Assembly: GCA_963756575.1 (NCBI GenBank) | Contig: CAVWOM010000001.1 | Span: 806,001-870,000 of the forward strand | DNA: 64,000 nt | Direction of reading: 5' to 3' | DNA from: Palsa-504 sp963756575 | GTDB taxonomy: Bacteria > Actinomycetota > Actinomycetes > Streptosporangiales > Streptosporangiaceae | In this document: piece after piece, positions 25,307 to 34,250 of the stretch | How positions within the stretch are numbered: position 1 is the first letter of the stretch | Layout of the letters: every line of letters starts with the position of its first letter | Program-made: the position numbers and the translations under genes | The notes under the pieces: generated by a model | Database searches by the model: none | Seen by the model: only the letters and a program-made list of their open reading frames with translations | Told to the model about the DNA's origin: nothing

Positions 25307-25443
25307 TGTTGGGCGACGTCAAGGCAAATGACGTTGCCGCCGCTCACGGTAATGCGCGAGCTGTAGCCGGTGCCTGCGGCAGGAGCCGAGCCAGCCTGGC
25401 GCGGGGCGAGCACGCCCGCCCGTTCGGCTTGATGAGGCCTTTA

Positions 25444-25691
25444 TCAGCCGAAACCGAACAGCTTCCTGGGGTTGGTCACGGCGACCGCCTCGGCCTGGTC
25501 GTCGTCGAGGGCCTGGTGCAGCGCCCCGACCGGATCGGGCGGGGCCATGTCGAAGGGCAGGTCGCTGCCGAGCACCACGTGGTCGAGGCCGACCCGCTCG
25601 ACCAGGTAACCCCCGCCGCGGGGCCGGTAAGCCGGCCTGTCGCCTTCGGCCTGGGCGCCCCGGATGACACGGCCGGTCAGGCCCGGCGCTG
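25444..25691 (-). pseudogene. Amidohydrolase C-terminal remnant (ACMSD-like)
   Basis: The minus strand reads GRVIRGAQAEGDRPAYRPRG, then VERVGLDHVVLGSDLPFDMA, then NPRKLFGFG before TGA at 25444-25446. The V-lGSD-PFDM segment holds the metal-binding Asp of aminocarboxymuconate-semialdehyde-decarboxylase-type amidohydrolases, and 'N-rkLFg' is their usual C-terminus. Only about 80 residues remain of about 300. The 5' part is replaced by the repeat-protein gene whose stop is at 25692. A hairpin (TTCGGCT/AGCCGAA near 25423-25452) overlaps its end. Confidence 0.75.
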
Positions 25692-26354
25692 TCAGTGCCC
25701 AGGATCTCCCTGAGCTCGCTCCTTTATCCGGGCCAGCCAGTGGTCGAGGGTTCGCCGGGCGCTCTCGTCGCCGAGATCCGCCCGCAGGCGCAGCACCTCC
25801 ATCTGATGCTGGCCGTAGCTGGGCGTCCAGCTCGATGCGAGCAGTTCCCGGTGATCAGCCAGGAGCTCGCGCAGTTCGTCCAGGCCGCCCTGCTCGGCCA
25901 GCCACCCGGCCAGGTGATACAAGGCGTGCGGGTCGCCCGCCCCGGCACGCCGGCGCAGCTCGTCCGCGTCGTCGCGCTCGGCTAGCCAGCGAGCCAGCCA
26001 GAGCTGCGCGATGTCGTCCCCGGCGTCGGCCAGCGGGCGGATCACCGCGATGGCCTGGTCGACCTGGCCGCGGTCGGACAGCCAGCCGGCCAGCTGGCGC
26101 CGGGCGTGATCGTCGCCCGCCTCCGCGTGCTGGCGCAGTTCGTCGATGCGGTCGTTCTCAGCTAGCACGTATGCCCGCCACCATTGCGCCTGGTCCGCGC
26201 GCGGGCCATCCTGTGGTCCGGCCGCGATCGGGCTGGCCGGGTCCGGTCCTGCCCCCCGCTGGGTCTCGACCGCCCGCCGCGCCCGGGTGTAGGACTCGCC
26301 CGCCTCCGCCGCTCGCTTGCGGGCTGCCTTCTTCGCCGCCTTGTCCTGCGTCAT
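25692..26354 (-). CDS. Sel1/TPR-like helical repeat protein
   Basis: A 220-residue soluble protein. The N-terminus carries KKAARKRAAEAGESYTRARR, resembling a short basic motif (ArK-A-tGesYt-Ar) frequent in actinobacterial proteins. The rest holds at least three helical repeats with the consensus A-(Y/W)-LA-WLA-(E/D)-R-(G/D)-DEL: ARRQLAGWLSDRGQVDQ, LWLARWLAERDDADEL and LYHLAGWLAEQGGLDEL. These suggest a protein-protein scaffold. The ATG at 26354 follows GGGAGAAG; the longer frame upstream lacks coding character. No function is known. Confidence 0.75.
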   Translation of the reverse strand: MTQDKAAKKAARKRAAEAGESYTRARRAVETQRGAGPDPASPIAAGPQDGPRADQAQWWRAYVLAENDRIDELRQHAEAGDDHARRQLAGWLSDRGQVDQAIAVIRPLADAGDDIAQLWLARWLAERDDADELRRRAGAGDPHALYHLAGWLAEQGGLDELRELLADHRELLASSWTPSYGQHQMEVLRLRADLGDESARRTLDHWLARIKERAQGDPGH

Positions 26355-26524
26355 GATCGCTTCTCCCGGCGGTGCCGCCCGCGCCAGCCCGCCCGCCCGA
26401 TCATGAGCTAAGCCGTACACGCGAAGCATGGCCCCTTGTCCTCGTGGCCACTCTGGCGCGGGCCGAGCGGCTCGGAAGCGGGCAGGCGTGCTGCTGCCTG
26501 ACCCCAGGATATCGTTCGCAGCGC

Positions 26525-26560
26525 CCGTCAACTAGCCCCGTCAACTAGCCCTGGCAACTA
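26525..26560. repeat. Short tandem repeat at a gene end
   Basis: CCCGTCAACTAGC is repeated twice, followed by a third divergent copy (CCTGGCAACTA) that contains the stop codon of the membrane-protein gene (26558). It is a small slippage-type duplication with no evident function. Confidence 0.55.
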
Positions 26561-28123
26561 CAGGCCGGCGGTGACCACGGCTTGCCGGAGCCGCGTGATG
26601 ACCGCGTGGCCGCGCGGGGCGACCGGGCTGAGCCAGTAGTTCCGGCCGGCTGCGACATCGGACCGGGTACAGATGAACTGGCTGGTCACGACCAGGGCCG
26701 ACGCCGGGTCGGCCACGCAGGCCCGTACTTTGGTGCGCTCGGCCTGGACCAGGAAACCGGTGACGTCGGGCCAGGAGTGGTAGTCGAACCGCAAGACGAT
26801 CATCCGGCCGCCGGCGCGCGCGGCCAGCGCGGCGACGGCACCGGGCAGCGCGGGGTCGGTGTCCGGGCCGCTGCTGGGCACGGCCGGATCGCTGCTGTTC
26901 GTGCTGGTCTGCGTCTGCGGTGCGACCGCCAGGGCGGCCAGGGCGACCGCGGCCGTGCCGAGGGCCGTGGCGGCACCGAGCCGCGGCGGCAGCGCCTCGG
27001 CGAGGCCCAGCACGATGACCAGCAGCACGAGGACAGGAGCCGACCAGTAGAAATAGCCGATGTAGTGCTGAGCGATCTTGTCGATCCCGGTCGCGGCGTA
27101 GTAGAGGAACGCCAGCGACGACACGGCGTCGACGGCCAGCAGGGCGATCAGGAACCGGCGCAGCGGGACCGGGGCCAGCCACCGGCTGATCGCCGCGGCC
27201 GCTAGGCATCCGGCGACCGGGACCGCCCACGCGTTCCGGTGCGGCCACCAGTACCACAGCGCGTCCCGCACCGCCGCCGCCAGGCTGTGGCCGCCCGCCT
27301 TCCGGGATGCCATGTACGCCAGGTAGTCACCGAACGGGCCCGGCCAGTGGAGCACCAGGTTCACGACGATCGGGACGGCGAAAGCCGCGCTGATAGCCGC
27401 CGCGGAAACCCACACTCGCCGTTGCGTGGTGAAGAAGAACCGCAACGCGGCGCCGAGGTGGCGCCGCCGCGGCCACAGCGCCGCGGCGGACGCGGTCAGG
27501 CCGATCACCGGCACGAAGAACAGGAAGCACACATGCCCGTGGATGAGGAACCAGCCGGTCAGCGCCAGCATCCACGCGTCCCGGACGGCCCCCGCCGCCA
27601 CCGACGCGGCGGCGACGAGGAACGTGGTGTACGCCACCACGTAGAGGTACGGCATCCAGTCCGAGCTGAGCACGGCCGGGTGCGCGGCCGCGAGCGCCGT
27701 CACGGCCGCGAAGCAGGCGGCAGCGCCGCGCAGCGACCCGGTCCAGCCGTAGACCGCACCGACGGCGAGCCCGGCGAACATCGCGTTCAGCGCGTAGACG
27801 GCGAGCAACTGGCCGTTCCACGCGGAGGGCACGACGTGCAGCCCGGCCCAGAACAAGGACTCGCCGGCCGCCTTGACGTAGAGGTACGCGGGCCCGGGGT
27901 GGTGGAAGTGGTCCCGGGAGTAGTTGCCCACCAGGAGCGTAAACCGCCGTGCCTGCTCGACCAGGATGGAGTTCGCGCCCATGTCCGCGTCCTCATAGAG
28001 GCGGGTCGTGAACAGGAACCGGTTACGAATGCACAGCACGGCCACCAGTGCCGCCGCCGATACCGCCGCCACCTGCCATGGCCGCGGACGGATGGCGCTG
28101 ACCGCTTCGCGCTCCTTGCTCAT
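26558..28123 (-). CDS. Multi-spanning membrane protein, PMT/GT-C-like
   Basis: A 521-residue protein with about 11 membrane segments. After TM1 it has RNRFLFTTRLYEDADMGANS, then YSRDHFHHPGPAYLYVKAAG. The acidic pair in the first extracytoplasmic loop, with an H-PGP motif, is typical of GT-C glycosyltransferases that use polyprenyl-phosphate sugars. The last about 110 residues form a soluble extracytoplasmic domain with three Cys. The ATG at 28123 is chosen as the first Met before the hydrophobic N-terminus. It is divergent from another GT-C-like gene. The sugar and acceptor are unknown. Confidence 0.75.
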   Translation of the reverse strand: MSKEREAVSAIRPRPWQVAAVSAAALVAVLCIRNRFLFTTRLYEDADMGANSILVEQARRFTLLVGNYSRDHFHHPGPAYLYVKAAGESLFWAGLHVVPSAWNGQLLAVYALNAMFAGLAVGAVYGWTGSLRGAAACFAAVTALAAAHPAVLSSDWMPYLYVVAYTTFLVAAASVAAGAVRDAWMLALTGWFLIHGHVCFLFFVPVIGLTASAAALWPRRRHLGAALRFFFTTQRRVWVSAAAISAAFAVPIVVNLVLHWPGPFGDYLAYMASRKAGGHSLAAAVRDALWYWWPHRNAWAVPVAGCLAAAAISRWLAPVPLRRFLIALLAVDAVSSLAFLYYAATGIDKIAQHYIGYFYWSAPVLVLLVIVLGLAEALPPRLGAATALGTAAVALAALAVAPQTQTSTNSSDPAVPSSGPDTDPALPGAVAALAARAGGRMIVLRFDYHSWPDVTGFLVQAERTKVRACVADPASALVVTSQFICTRSDVAAGRNYWLSPVAPRGHAVITRLRQAVVTAGL

Positions 28124-28223
28124 TTTCCAGGCCCCTCGATGGGTACTCCCCCTTTCAGGGACGAGGCTGAGCCTGTCCTGGTTCCAGCCGCCCGCACCGG
28201 TTGGCGGATGGTTGAATGGGGCC

Positions 28224-29846
28224 GTGAGCGCTCGGCGGCAGCGCACGTGGGCGCTAGCCGCGCTCTGGCTGCTCGGCGTGGCCGTTGCCTTCGCCGCCTA
28301 CCTGCGGCTGGCGCGGACGCGGGCCGTGAATTCCGATGGCGCCAGCAATGCCCTGCAGGCGTGGGACATGCTGCACGGCAACCTGCTCCTGCACGGCTGG
28401 TCACTCTCGGATGTCTCCTTCTACACGACCGAGCTGCCGCAGTACATGCTGGTGGAGATCCTGCGCGGGCTGAACCAGGACGTAGTCCACGTGGCCGCGG
28501 CCATGACGTACACCCTCGCCACGCTGCTGGCGGCCCTGCTGGCCAAGGGCACCACCACCGGCCGTGAGGCGCTGGTGCGGATGCTTACCGCCGCCGGCAT
28601 CATGCTCGCGCCGCAGCTGGCTTCCGGGGTTAACATCCTCCTGTCCTCACCGGACCACATCGGCACGTCCGTGCCGGTGATGGCGGTCTGGCTGATCCTG
28701 GATCATGCCCGCCCCCGCTGGTACGTCCCGGTCGTCGCCGGGGCGCTGCTCGGCTGGGCCGAGGTGGCGGACCTGCTGGTGCTCTACATCGGGGCGCTGC
28801 CGCTGGCGGTGGTATGCGCGATCCGGGCCGGCCAGGCCCTGGCCGTCGGGCGCCAGCCGCTGGCTTCGCGCCGGTATGACCTGGCTCTCGGCGCCGCCGC
28901 ACTCGCCGGGACGGCGGCCGCCCTGCTGGCGCTGCACCTCATCCGCGCCTACGGCGGGTTCTACATGCCGGTTCCCGCCGCGCACCTCGCGGCCGGCCCG
29001 GACCTGGCCCGGAACCTGGGCATCACCGCCCAGGGGCTGCTGCTCCTGGGCGGTGCCGATTTCCTCGGGCTCCGCCTGACGGCCAGTACCGCCTTCATCG
29101 CGCTGCATGTGGCCGGCGTGTTCCTGGCGGCCTGGGGGACGGGCCTGGCGGCGTGGCGGTTCCTGCGGGACCGCGATCTGGTCGCTCAGCTGCTCGTGGC
29201 CGGCGTGACCGTCAACGTGGCGGTTTACGTGCTCAGCACCAGCGCCAGCGTGATCACGCAGACCCGGGAGATCGCACCGGTGCTGCCGTTCACCGCGGCC
29301 CTGGCCGGGCGGCTCGTAGCCGGGCGGCTCCTGGCCGGGCGGCCCAAGGCCGCCCGGCTGGCGCCGCTCCTGCTCGTCGTGCTGCTCGGCTACGTGGCCG
29401 GCCTGGCCCTCGAGCTCAGCCAGCCACCGGCGGACGCGCAGAACCAGCGGCTCACCTCCTGGCTGGCGGCCCGGCAGCTGCATTCCGGCCTGTCCGGCTA
29501 CTGGGAGTCGAACGTCGTCACGCTGACCAGCGGCGACCGGGTCCAGATCCGGGAGGTGACACCGTCCGGCACCCGGCTCGTCCCCAGCGCCCGGGAGTCG
29601 AAAGCGCAGTGGTACGACCCGCGGGAGAGCACGGCGGACTTCGTCGTGCTCGCTCCCGGTACCGCGGGCTACCCGGGCTTTACCCGGGAACAAGCTGCGC
29701 TGGCGACGTTCGGCCCGCCTGCGCGGACCTATCACGTCGGTCCGTACACGATCTTGGTCTGGAACACGAACCTGCTGAGCGAATTCCCGCGGCCGGGCTC
29801 ACATGCTCCGGCGGATCCGCCCGGCGCAGAACCCGGCCAGGGCTAG
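28224..29846 (+). CDS. Multi-spanning membrane protein, GT-C-like
   Basis: A 540-residue protein with about 11-12 spans. TM1 (LAALWLLGVAVAFAAYLRLA) is followed by RAVNSDGASNALQAWDMLHG, an acidic first loop. The C-terminal about 130 residues form a soluble domain (QLHSGLSGYWESNVVTLTSG, ending TYHVGPYTILVWNTNLL). It resembles polyprenyl-linked sugar transferases or their membrane partners. The GTG at 28224 is the only start near the hydrophobic N-terminus. Its 3' end overlaps the convergent ABC permease gene by 48 bp. It is divergent from the similar gene at 26558-28123, and both may build one surface glycan. Confidence 0.72.
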   Translation: MSARRQRTWALAALWLLGVAVAFAAYLRLARTRAVNSDGASNALQAWDMLHGNLLLHGWSLSDVSFYTTELPQYMLVEILRGLNQDVVHVAAAMTYTLATLLAALLAKGTTTGREALVRMLTAAGIMLAPQLASGVNILLSSPDHIGTSVPVMAVWLILDHARPRWYVPVVAGALLGWAEVADLLVLYIGALPLAVVCAIRAGQALAVGRQPLASRRYDLALGAAALAGTAAALLALHLIRAYGGFYMPVPAAHLAAGPDLARNLGITAQGLLLLGGADFLGLRLTASTAFIALHVAGVFLAAWGTGLAAWRFLRDRDLVAQLLVAGVTVNVAVYVLSTSASVITQTREIAPVLPFTAALAGRLVAGRLLAGRPKAARLAPLLLVVLLGYVAGLALELSQPPADAQNQRLTSWLAARQLHSGLSGYWESNVVTLTSGDRVQIREVTPSGTRLVPSARESKAQWYDPRESTADFVVLAPGTAGYPGFTREQAALATFGPPARTYHVGPYTILVWNTNLLSEFPRPGSHAPADPPGAEPGQG

Positions 29847-30815
29847 CGCGAGGACGATGAAGATCGCCGTCTCGCAGGCCTGGAAGGCCCAGAAGCGGCT
29901 GGCGGGCTGGTAGGTGATCCGCTGCCGCAGGTGCTGGGTCGCGAGGAAGGCATCGCACTGCTGCTGGGTGCCGGTGCTGCAGGCCGCGACATCGGGGAGC
30001 CCGAAGACCTGCCCGGACGGGGTGATGGTCTGGTTGGAGATGATCCATGCTCCGGGCTGGCCGGTTACCGGCGCCGTCAGCTGGCCATTGTGACCCATGG
30101 CGGCGGTGCTGAGGTTGACGCTGACCGTGCTGGTCGAGGTGGCGGGCGGGATCAGGTGGGGCCTGACCACGGTGGGCCAGCCCAGCTGGACCACGGCGAC
30201 GCAGGCCAGGGCGATGGCCATGGCGGGGACGGTGCGCCGGACGAGCACGCCGACGGTGACGCCGAGGGTGAAGGCAAAGGCGGCGTAGCCGACCGGGGCG
30301 ATGCCACGCGCGTCGAACACCAGGGGTGAGAAGCGGCTCAGCTGGCCCGTCGTCACCGGGAAGCCGCCGGCCCGGTCGATCGGGCCGGACCACCAGGTGA
30401 CCGCGAGGCTGAGCAGCCCGGCGGTGGTCATGGCGGCCGCGCCGATCAGGCCGAGCTTGGCCGCCATCCAGCGGGTCCGGGTGACGCCCTGGTTCCATAC
30501 CAGCCGCAGGGTGCCCGCTTCCAGCTCCCGGGTGACCAGCGGCGCGCCCCAGAAGATGCCGATGAGGGCGGGCGTGAGGTACAGCGCCGCTCCGCTGGCG
30601 AAGTACAGCAGCGGATAGACAGCGTCGGACCTCATCTGGACGAGGAAGGCGTTCGCCAGCGGTGCGCAGTTGGCCCGGCAGCTGGCCAGCCCGCTGGCGG
30701 CGTACATACGGGCCAGGTCCGGGCCGGTCGCCGCCATGACGGCGGCGACGGCGGCCAGCGCGGCGACGGCCACGAGAGCCTGGGCGCGGAACTGGCGCCA
30801 GGTGAGCCAGGTCAT
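29799..30815 (-). CDS. ABC-2 type transporter permease
   Basis: A 338-residue permease. It opens MTWLTWRQFRAQALVAVAAL, the usual lead of Streptomyces-type ABC-2 permeases, and holds APLVTRELEAGTLRLVWNQG, the ATPase-contact segment. An extracytoplasmic loop of about 90 residues with a Cys pair (DVAACSTGTQQQCDAF) sits before the last span. It overlaps the ATPase upstream by ATGA and the convergent gene by 48 bp. It forms an exporter with the ATPase; the substrate is unknown. Confidence 0.9.
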   Translation of the reverse strand: MTWLTWRQFRAQALVAVAALAAVAAVMAATGPDLARMYAASGLASCRANCAPLANAFLVQMRSDAVYPLLYFASGAALYLTPALIGIFWGAPLVTRELEAGTLRLVWNQGVTRTRWMAAKLGLIGAAAMTTAGLLSLAVTWWSGPIDRAGGFPVTTGQLSRFSPLVFDARGIAPVGYAAFAFTLGVTVGVLVRRTVPAMAIALACVAVVQLGWPTVVRPHLIPPATSTSTVSVNLSTAAMGHNGQLTAPVTGQPGAWIISNQTITPSGQVFGLPDVAACSTGTQQQCDAFLATQHLRQRITYQPASRFWAFQACETAIFIVLALALAGFCAGRIRRSM

Positions 30816-31573
30816 CGGCTTTCCTCCACTGGATCGGGGTGGCCGGCGGGCTGGCTCATGCGGGCCAGCACGAGGTCCTCCAGGCTGGCCGGCGCCCCCG
30901 TCTGGTGGCGGTAGGCGGCGAGCAGATCACTGACCTCGCCGGCCAGCCGTACCTGCGCGGCGGTGAGCACGATCAGGTAGTCGCAGGCGCGTTCCAGGTC
31001 GGAGACCAGGTGCGAGGACAGCATCACGCTCATGTGATGCTCGGCCACGACGTCGGTCAGGTCCCGCAGGAAGTCCCGGCGCGCCAGGGGGTCGAGGCTG
31101 GCGACCGGCTCGTCCAGGATCAGGAGCTCGGGGCGCTTGGCGATGGCCAGGGTCAGCGCCAGCTGGGCGCGCTGGCCGCCGGACAGCCGGCCGGCCTTGG
31201 CCGCCGGGTCGAGCCCCAGCCGCCTGATCCGCTCCGCCGCCAGCCCGGCGTCCCAGCCGCGATTGAGATGGGCCCCGAGCCGCAGGTGGTCGGCGATCGA
31301 GAACATGGCGTAGGTGGGCGTGTCCTGAGCGACGAATCCGACCCGGGCCAGCTGGGTGCTACTGGCGGCGGGCTTGCCGCCGGCCACCTCCATCGTCCCC
31401 GCGGTCGGCGTCAGCAGGCCGGTGACCAGGTGCAGCAGCGTTGTCTTGCCGGCCCCGTTCGGTCCGACGAGCCCGACCACGCGCCCGGCTGGAATCGACA
31501 GCGTGCAGTCGGCCAGGGCCCAGCGGCCCCGGTACCGCTTACCGAGCCCCCGCGCCTCGATGATGGCGGTCAT
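30812..31573 (-). CDS. ABC transporter ATP-binding protein
   Basis: A 253-residue ATPase. It has Walker A GPNGAGKTTLLHLVTGLL, a Q-loop in GFVAQDTPTY, the signature LSGGQRAQLALTLAIAKRP, Walker B LLILDEPVASLDP and the H-loop LSSHLVSDLE. GAAGGAGG stands 5 nt before the ATG at 31573, which settles the start. It is divergent from the NarL-type two-component system 167 bp away, which is likely to control it. Confidence 0.94.
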   Translation of the reverse strand: MTAIIEARGLGKRYRGRWALADCTLSIPAGRVVGLVGPNGAGKTTLLHLVTGLLTPTAGTMEVAGGKPAASSTQLARVGFVAQDTPTYAMFSIADHLRLGAHLNRGWDAGLAAERIRRLGLDPAAKAGRLSGGQRAQLALTLAIAKRPELLILDEPVASLDPLARRDFLRDLTDVVAEHHMSVMLSSHLVSDLERACDYLIVLTAAQVRLAGEVSDLLAAYRHQTGAPASLEDLVLARMSQPAGHPDPVEESR

Positions 31574-31740
31574 GTTCCTCCTTCGAGGTTGGGCTGAACG
31601 ACTTCCACCGTGCCGCCGGCGGTGGCGGATTACGTCAGGCCCGGGGACACACTCCGCGGACCGGGCTGGCCCGAAGTACACCGGCGAAGTCAGACCGCAG
31701 TCCGACGCGGACGGCCGGTCCCGCGCGTTACCGTCAGGAC

Positions 31741-32952
31741 ATGAGCCCCCTGTTGACGGGTCCGCGCGAGAAGCGCTGGGTCACGATCGACGCCGCCTGC
31801 ACCGGGCTGCTCGTGCTCGTGTACGGCATCGGGTTCAGCCAGCCGGCCGACCTGACCGGCGTCCCGCAAGGCGTCGCCGCGCTGGTCGTGGCGCTCGCCG
31901 TGCTGCCCGCCGCGGTGCGGCGGCGCTGGCCGCGGACCGTGCTCGCGCTGGTGGTGGCGGACGGGGCCGCGGTCGCGGCGCTGAGCTTTTCCCCCGATCC
32001 GCCGCTGGCGGCGGCCTTCGTGCTGTACCTGATCCCGCTGAGGTTCGCCCGGCGCGAAGCCCGGTGGCTGCTGGCTGGCACGCTGGCGGCGATGGCGGCC
32101 GGGGATATCGCGTTCGGCCTGGTCCGGCACGGTGCCGCCGGACCGGGCGGTACCCGGGCGGCGGCCGGCCTGCTGCTGGAGAGCGGCCTGCTGCTGGTGG
32201 GTGCGTGGCTGACCGGCTACCTGGTCCGGCTGCAGCGCACGTACTCGGCCGGCCTGCGCGCGCAAGCCGAGCAGGGAGCCCGCGAGCAGCTCGCCCAGGC
32301 CCAGCGGGCCCACAGCGAAGAACGGCTGCGCATCGCGCGCGACCTGCATGACGTAGTGGCGCACAGCATGAGCGTGATCGCGGTGCAGGCCGGGGTGGCC
32401 GGCTACGTCGCCGGCGCGCGCCCGGAGGAGGCGGCCCGCGCCCTGTCCTCGATCGAGGAGACCAGCCGCGGCGCGCTGCGTGAGATGCGCGCCCTGCTCG
32501 GCGTGCTCCGCGACGAAGGGACCTCCGCCGCCGGCCCGGGCGCGGGACTGATCCCGGCGCCGGGACTGGCCGACCTGGAGACGCTGGCCGACCGGACCGC
32601 CGAAGCCGGCGTGCGGGTGGACCTGGACATCCAGCCAGAGCGGCCGCCGCTGCCCGCCGGGCTGGATCTCGCCGCCTACCGGCTGATCCAGGAGGCGATC
32701 ACCAACGTGGTCAAGCACGCCGCGACGGACCGCTGCCGGGTCTCGGTCGGTTACGCCGGCGAGTCGCTGAGCCTGGAGATAACCGACAGCGGGACCGGCC
32801 CGGGCCCGAGCCCGGGCCCGGGGACTGGTCACGGCATCACCGGGATGCGGGAGCGGGTCGGCATGTACGGCGGGGAGTTCAGCGCCGCGCCCCGCCCCGG
32901 CGGCGGCTTCCGGGTCAGCGCCCGGTTCCCGCTGACAGGAAACACGGCATGA
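31741..32952 (+). CDS. Sensor histidine kinase, NarL/DesK type
   Basis: A 403-residue kinase with four to five N-terminal spans and almost no extracytoplasmic sensor, so it likely senses membrane state. A coiled linker (AEQGAREQLAQAQRAHSEER) leads to the HisKA_3 box IARDLHDVVAHSMSVIAVQA and an HATPase core (QEAITNVVKHA, then GHGITGMRERVGMYGGEF). It overlaps the response regulator by ATGA. It is divergent from the ABC exporter pair at 29799-31573, a common DesK-type arrangement. Confidence 0.94.
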   Translation: MSPLLTGPREKRWVTIDAACTGLLVLVYGIGFSQPADLTGVPQGVAALVVALAVLPAAVRRRWPRTVLALVVADGAAVAALSFSPDPPLAAAFVLYLIPLRFARREARWLLAGTLAAMAAGDIAFGLVRHGAAGPGGTRAAAGLLLESGLLLVGAWLTGYLVRLQRTYSAGLRAQAEQGAREQLAQAQRAHSEERLRIARDLHDVVAHSMSVIAVQAGVAGYVAGARPEEAARALSSIEETSRGALREMRALLGVLRDEGTSAAGPGAGLIPAPGLADLETLADRTAEAGVRVDLDIQPERPPLPAGLDLAAYRLIQEAITNVVKHAATDRCRVSVGYAGESLSLEITDSGTGPGPSPGPGTGHGITGMRERVGMYGGEFSAAPRPGGGFRVSARFPLTGNTA

Positions 32953-33689
32953 CCATCCGGGTGCTGGTCGCCGACGACCAGGCCCTGGTCCGCGGCAGCT
33001 TCCGCATTCTCGTGGATACCGCACCGGACCTGGCGGCGGTCGGCGAGGCGGCGACCGGGGCCGAGGCCGTCGAGGCAGCCCGGCGGGAAAGGCCCGACGT
33101 GGTGCTGATGGACATCCGCATGCCCGGCATGGACGGCATCGAGGCCACCCGCCGGATCACCGCCGTCCCGCTGGCTTCCGCCGTCCGGGTACTGATCCTG
33201 ACCACCTTCGATCTCGACGAGTACGTCTTCGCCGCACTGCGGGCCGGCGCGAGCGGCTTCCTGCTCAAAGACACCCCGCCGGCCGACCTGCTGACCGCGA
33301 TCCGGGTCGTGGCGGCCGGCGACGCGCTGCTCGCTCCCGGCGTCACCCGGCGCCTGATCGAGGAATTCACCCGCGGCCCCGCCCCCGCGCCGCGCCAGCT
33401 GGCCACGCTCGGCGAGCTGACCGGGCGCGAGCGCGAAGTCCTGACCCTGATCGGTCTCGGCCTGTCCAACACCGAGATCGCGGCCACGCTGCACGTCAGC
33501 CTGTCTACCGCCAAGACCCACATCGGCCGCTTGCTCATGAAGCTCGGCGCCCGCGATCGTGCCCAGCTGGTCATCGCCGCCTACGACAGCGGACTGGTCG
33601 GCGCCGCCGCGCGTATCCGACCTGAGGATGAGACGGGCCGGCGGATCTCGTCCTCTACGGGGTCGAAGGACCGGCTCGGGGAGCCTTAG
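32949..33689 (+). CDS. NarL/FixJ family response regulator
   Basis: A 246-residue regulator. The receiver has DDQ at residues 8-10, phospho-Asp in VLMDIRMPGMDG, and Lys in FLLKDTPP. The LuxR-type helix-turn-helix reads LTGREREVLTLIGLGLSN followed by TEIAATLHVSLSTAKTHIGR. The last about 30 residues are a charged tail, longer than usual. It is coupled to the kinase and probably regulates the divergent ABC exporter. Confidence 0.94.
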   Translation: MTIRVLVADDQALVRGSFRILVDTAPDLAAVGEAATGAEAVEAARRERPDVVLMDIRMPGMDGIEATRRITAVPLASAVRVLILTTFDLDEYVFAALRAGASGFLLKDTPPADLLTAIRVVAAGDALLAPGVTRRLIEEFTRGPAPAPRQLATLGELTGREREVLTLIGLGLSNTEIAATLHVSLSTAKTHIGRLLMKLGARDRAQLVIAAYDSGLVGAAARIRPEDETGRRISSSTGSKDRLGEP

Positions 33690-33736
33690 CGTGGGGTACC
33701 GGAGCCGCCGCGGAGGAGGTCACGGAGATCACCCTC

Positions 33737-34145
33737 ATGAGCGCTACCCTGGCTGGCGTCCAGCTGCCGTCCGCGCTCAGCACGATGCCCACCGCCGCCG
33801 CGGTCGGCATCTCGTGTGCCGCCGTGGTGGCGGAGATCGTCGCCCTGCCGGCGGTGCTCCTGCCGGGCGGGGCGATCACGCTCCTGGCGGGGGCGCTGAC
33901 CGGGGCCGGCCGCCCATCCGGCCCGGGCCAGCCAGGCCTGGTTCGTGGCGCCCTTCCCGTCACTCGCCGGGGGTACCGGGCTGCGCTACCGCCCGTTCGC
34001 CGTCCGGGCGCTCGTGCCGCGCATTCCCTGGCTGGCGACCGCGCTCGGGGCCGGAGCGCTGGCCGCCAGCTCCATCGCGCGCATCGGGCACGTGGCCGGG
34101 ATCGTCGGCATCGCCGCCAGCGGCCTGGTCGTAGCGGGACTCTGA
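33737..34145 (+). pseudogene. DedA family membrane protein, broken remnant
   Basis: The first frame from ATG 33737 gives an N-terminal DedA-type segment (LPAVLLPGGAITLLAGALTG). Around 33915-33930 the homology moves to another frame, reading SQAWFVAPFPSLAGGTG, then FAVRALVPRIPWLATALGAG, and ending IVGIAASGLVVAGL at TGA 34143-34145. The F-RAL-P segment is the DedA catalytic/transport loop. The total is far shorter than the family's about 200 residues, so internal deletion and frameshift have both occurred. A usable GGAGGAGG still precedes the ATG. Confidence 0.65.
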
Positions 34146-34250
34146 TCGCCCGCCGGCGAGCCCGCGTCTGAATCGCGTCATGGTTCCTTCATGTCGCGCC
34201 GGTAGACCCTCTTCGGGACCGTAGTCCGCATTCCCGAGGAGGACAGCCGA

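Noticed and set aside
25306..25713. Plus-strand 135-codon frame downstream of the PadR operator
   Set aside because: The minus strand of the same DNA encodes a recognisable amidohydrolase C-terminus; the plus frame has no motif.
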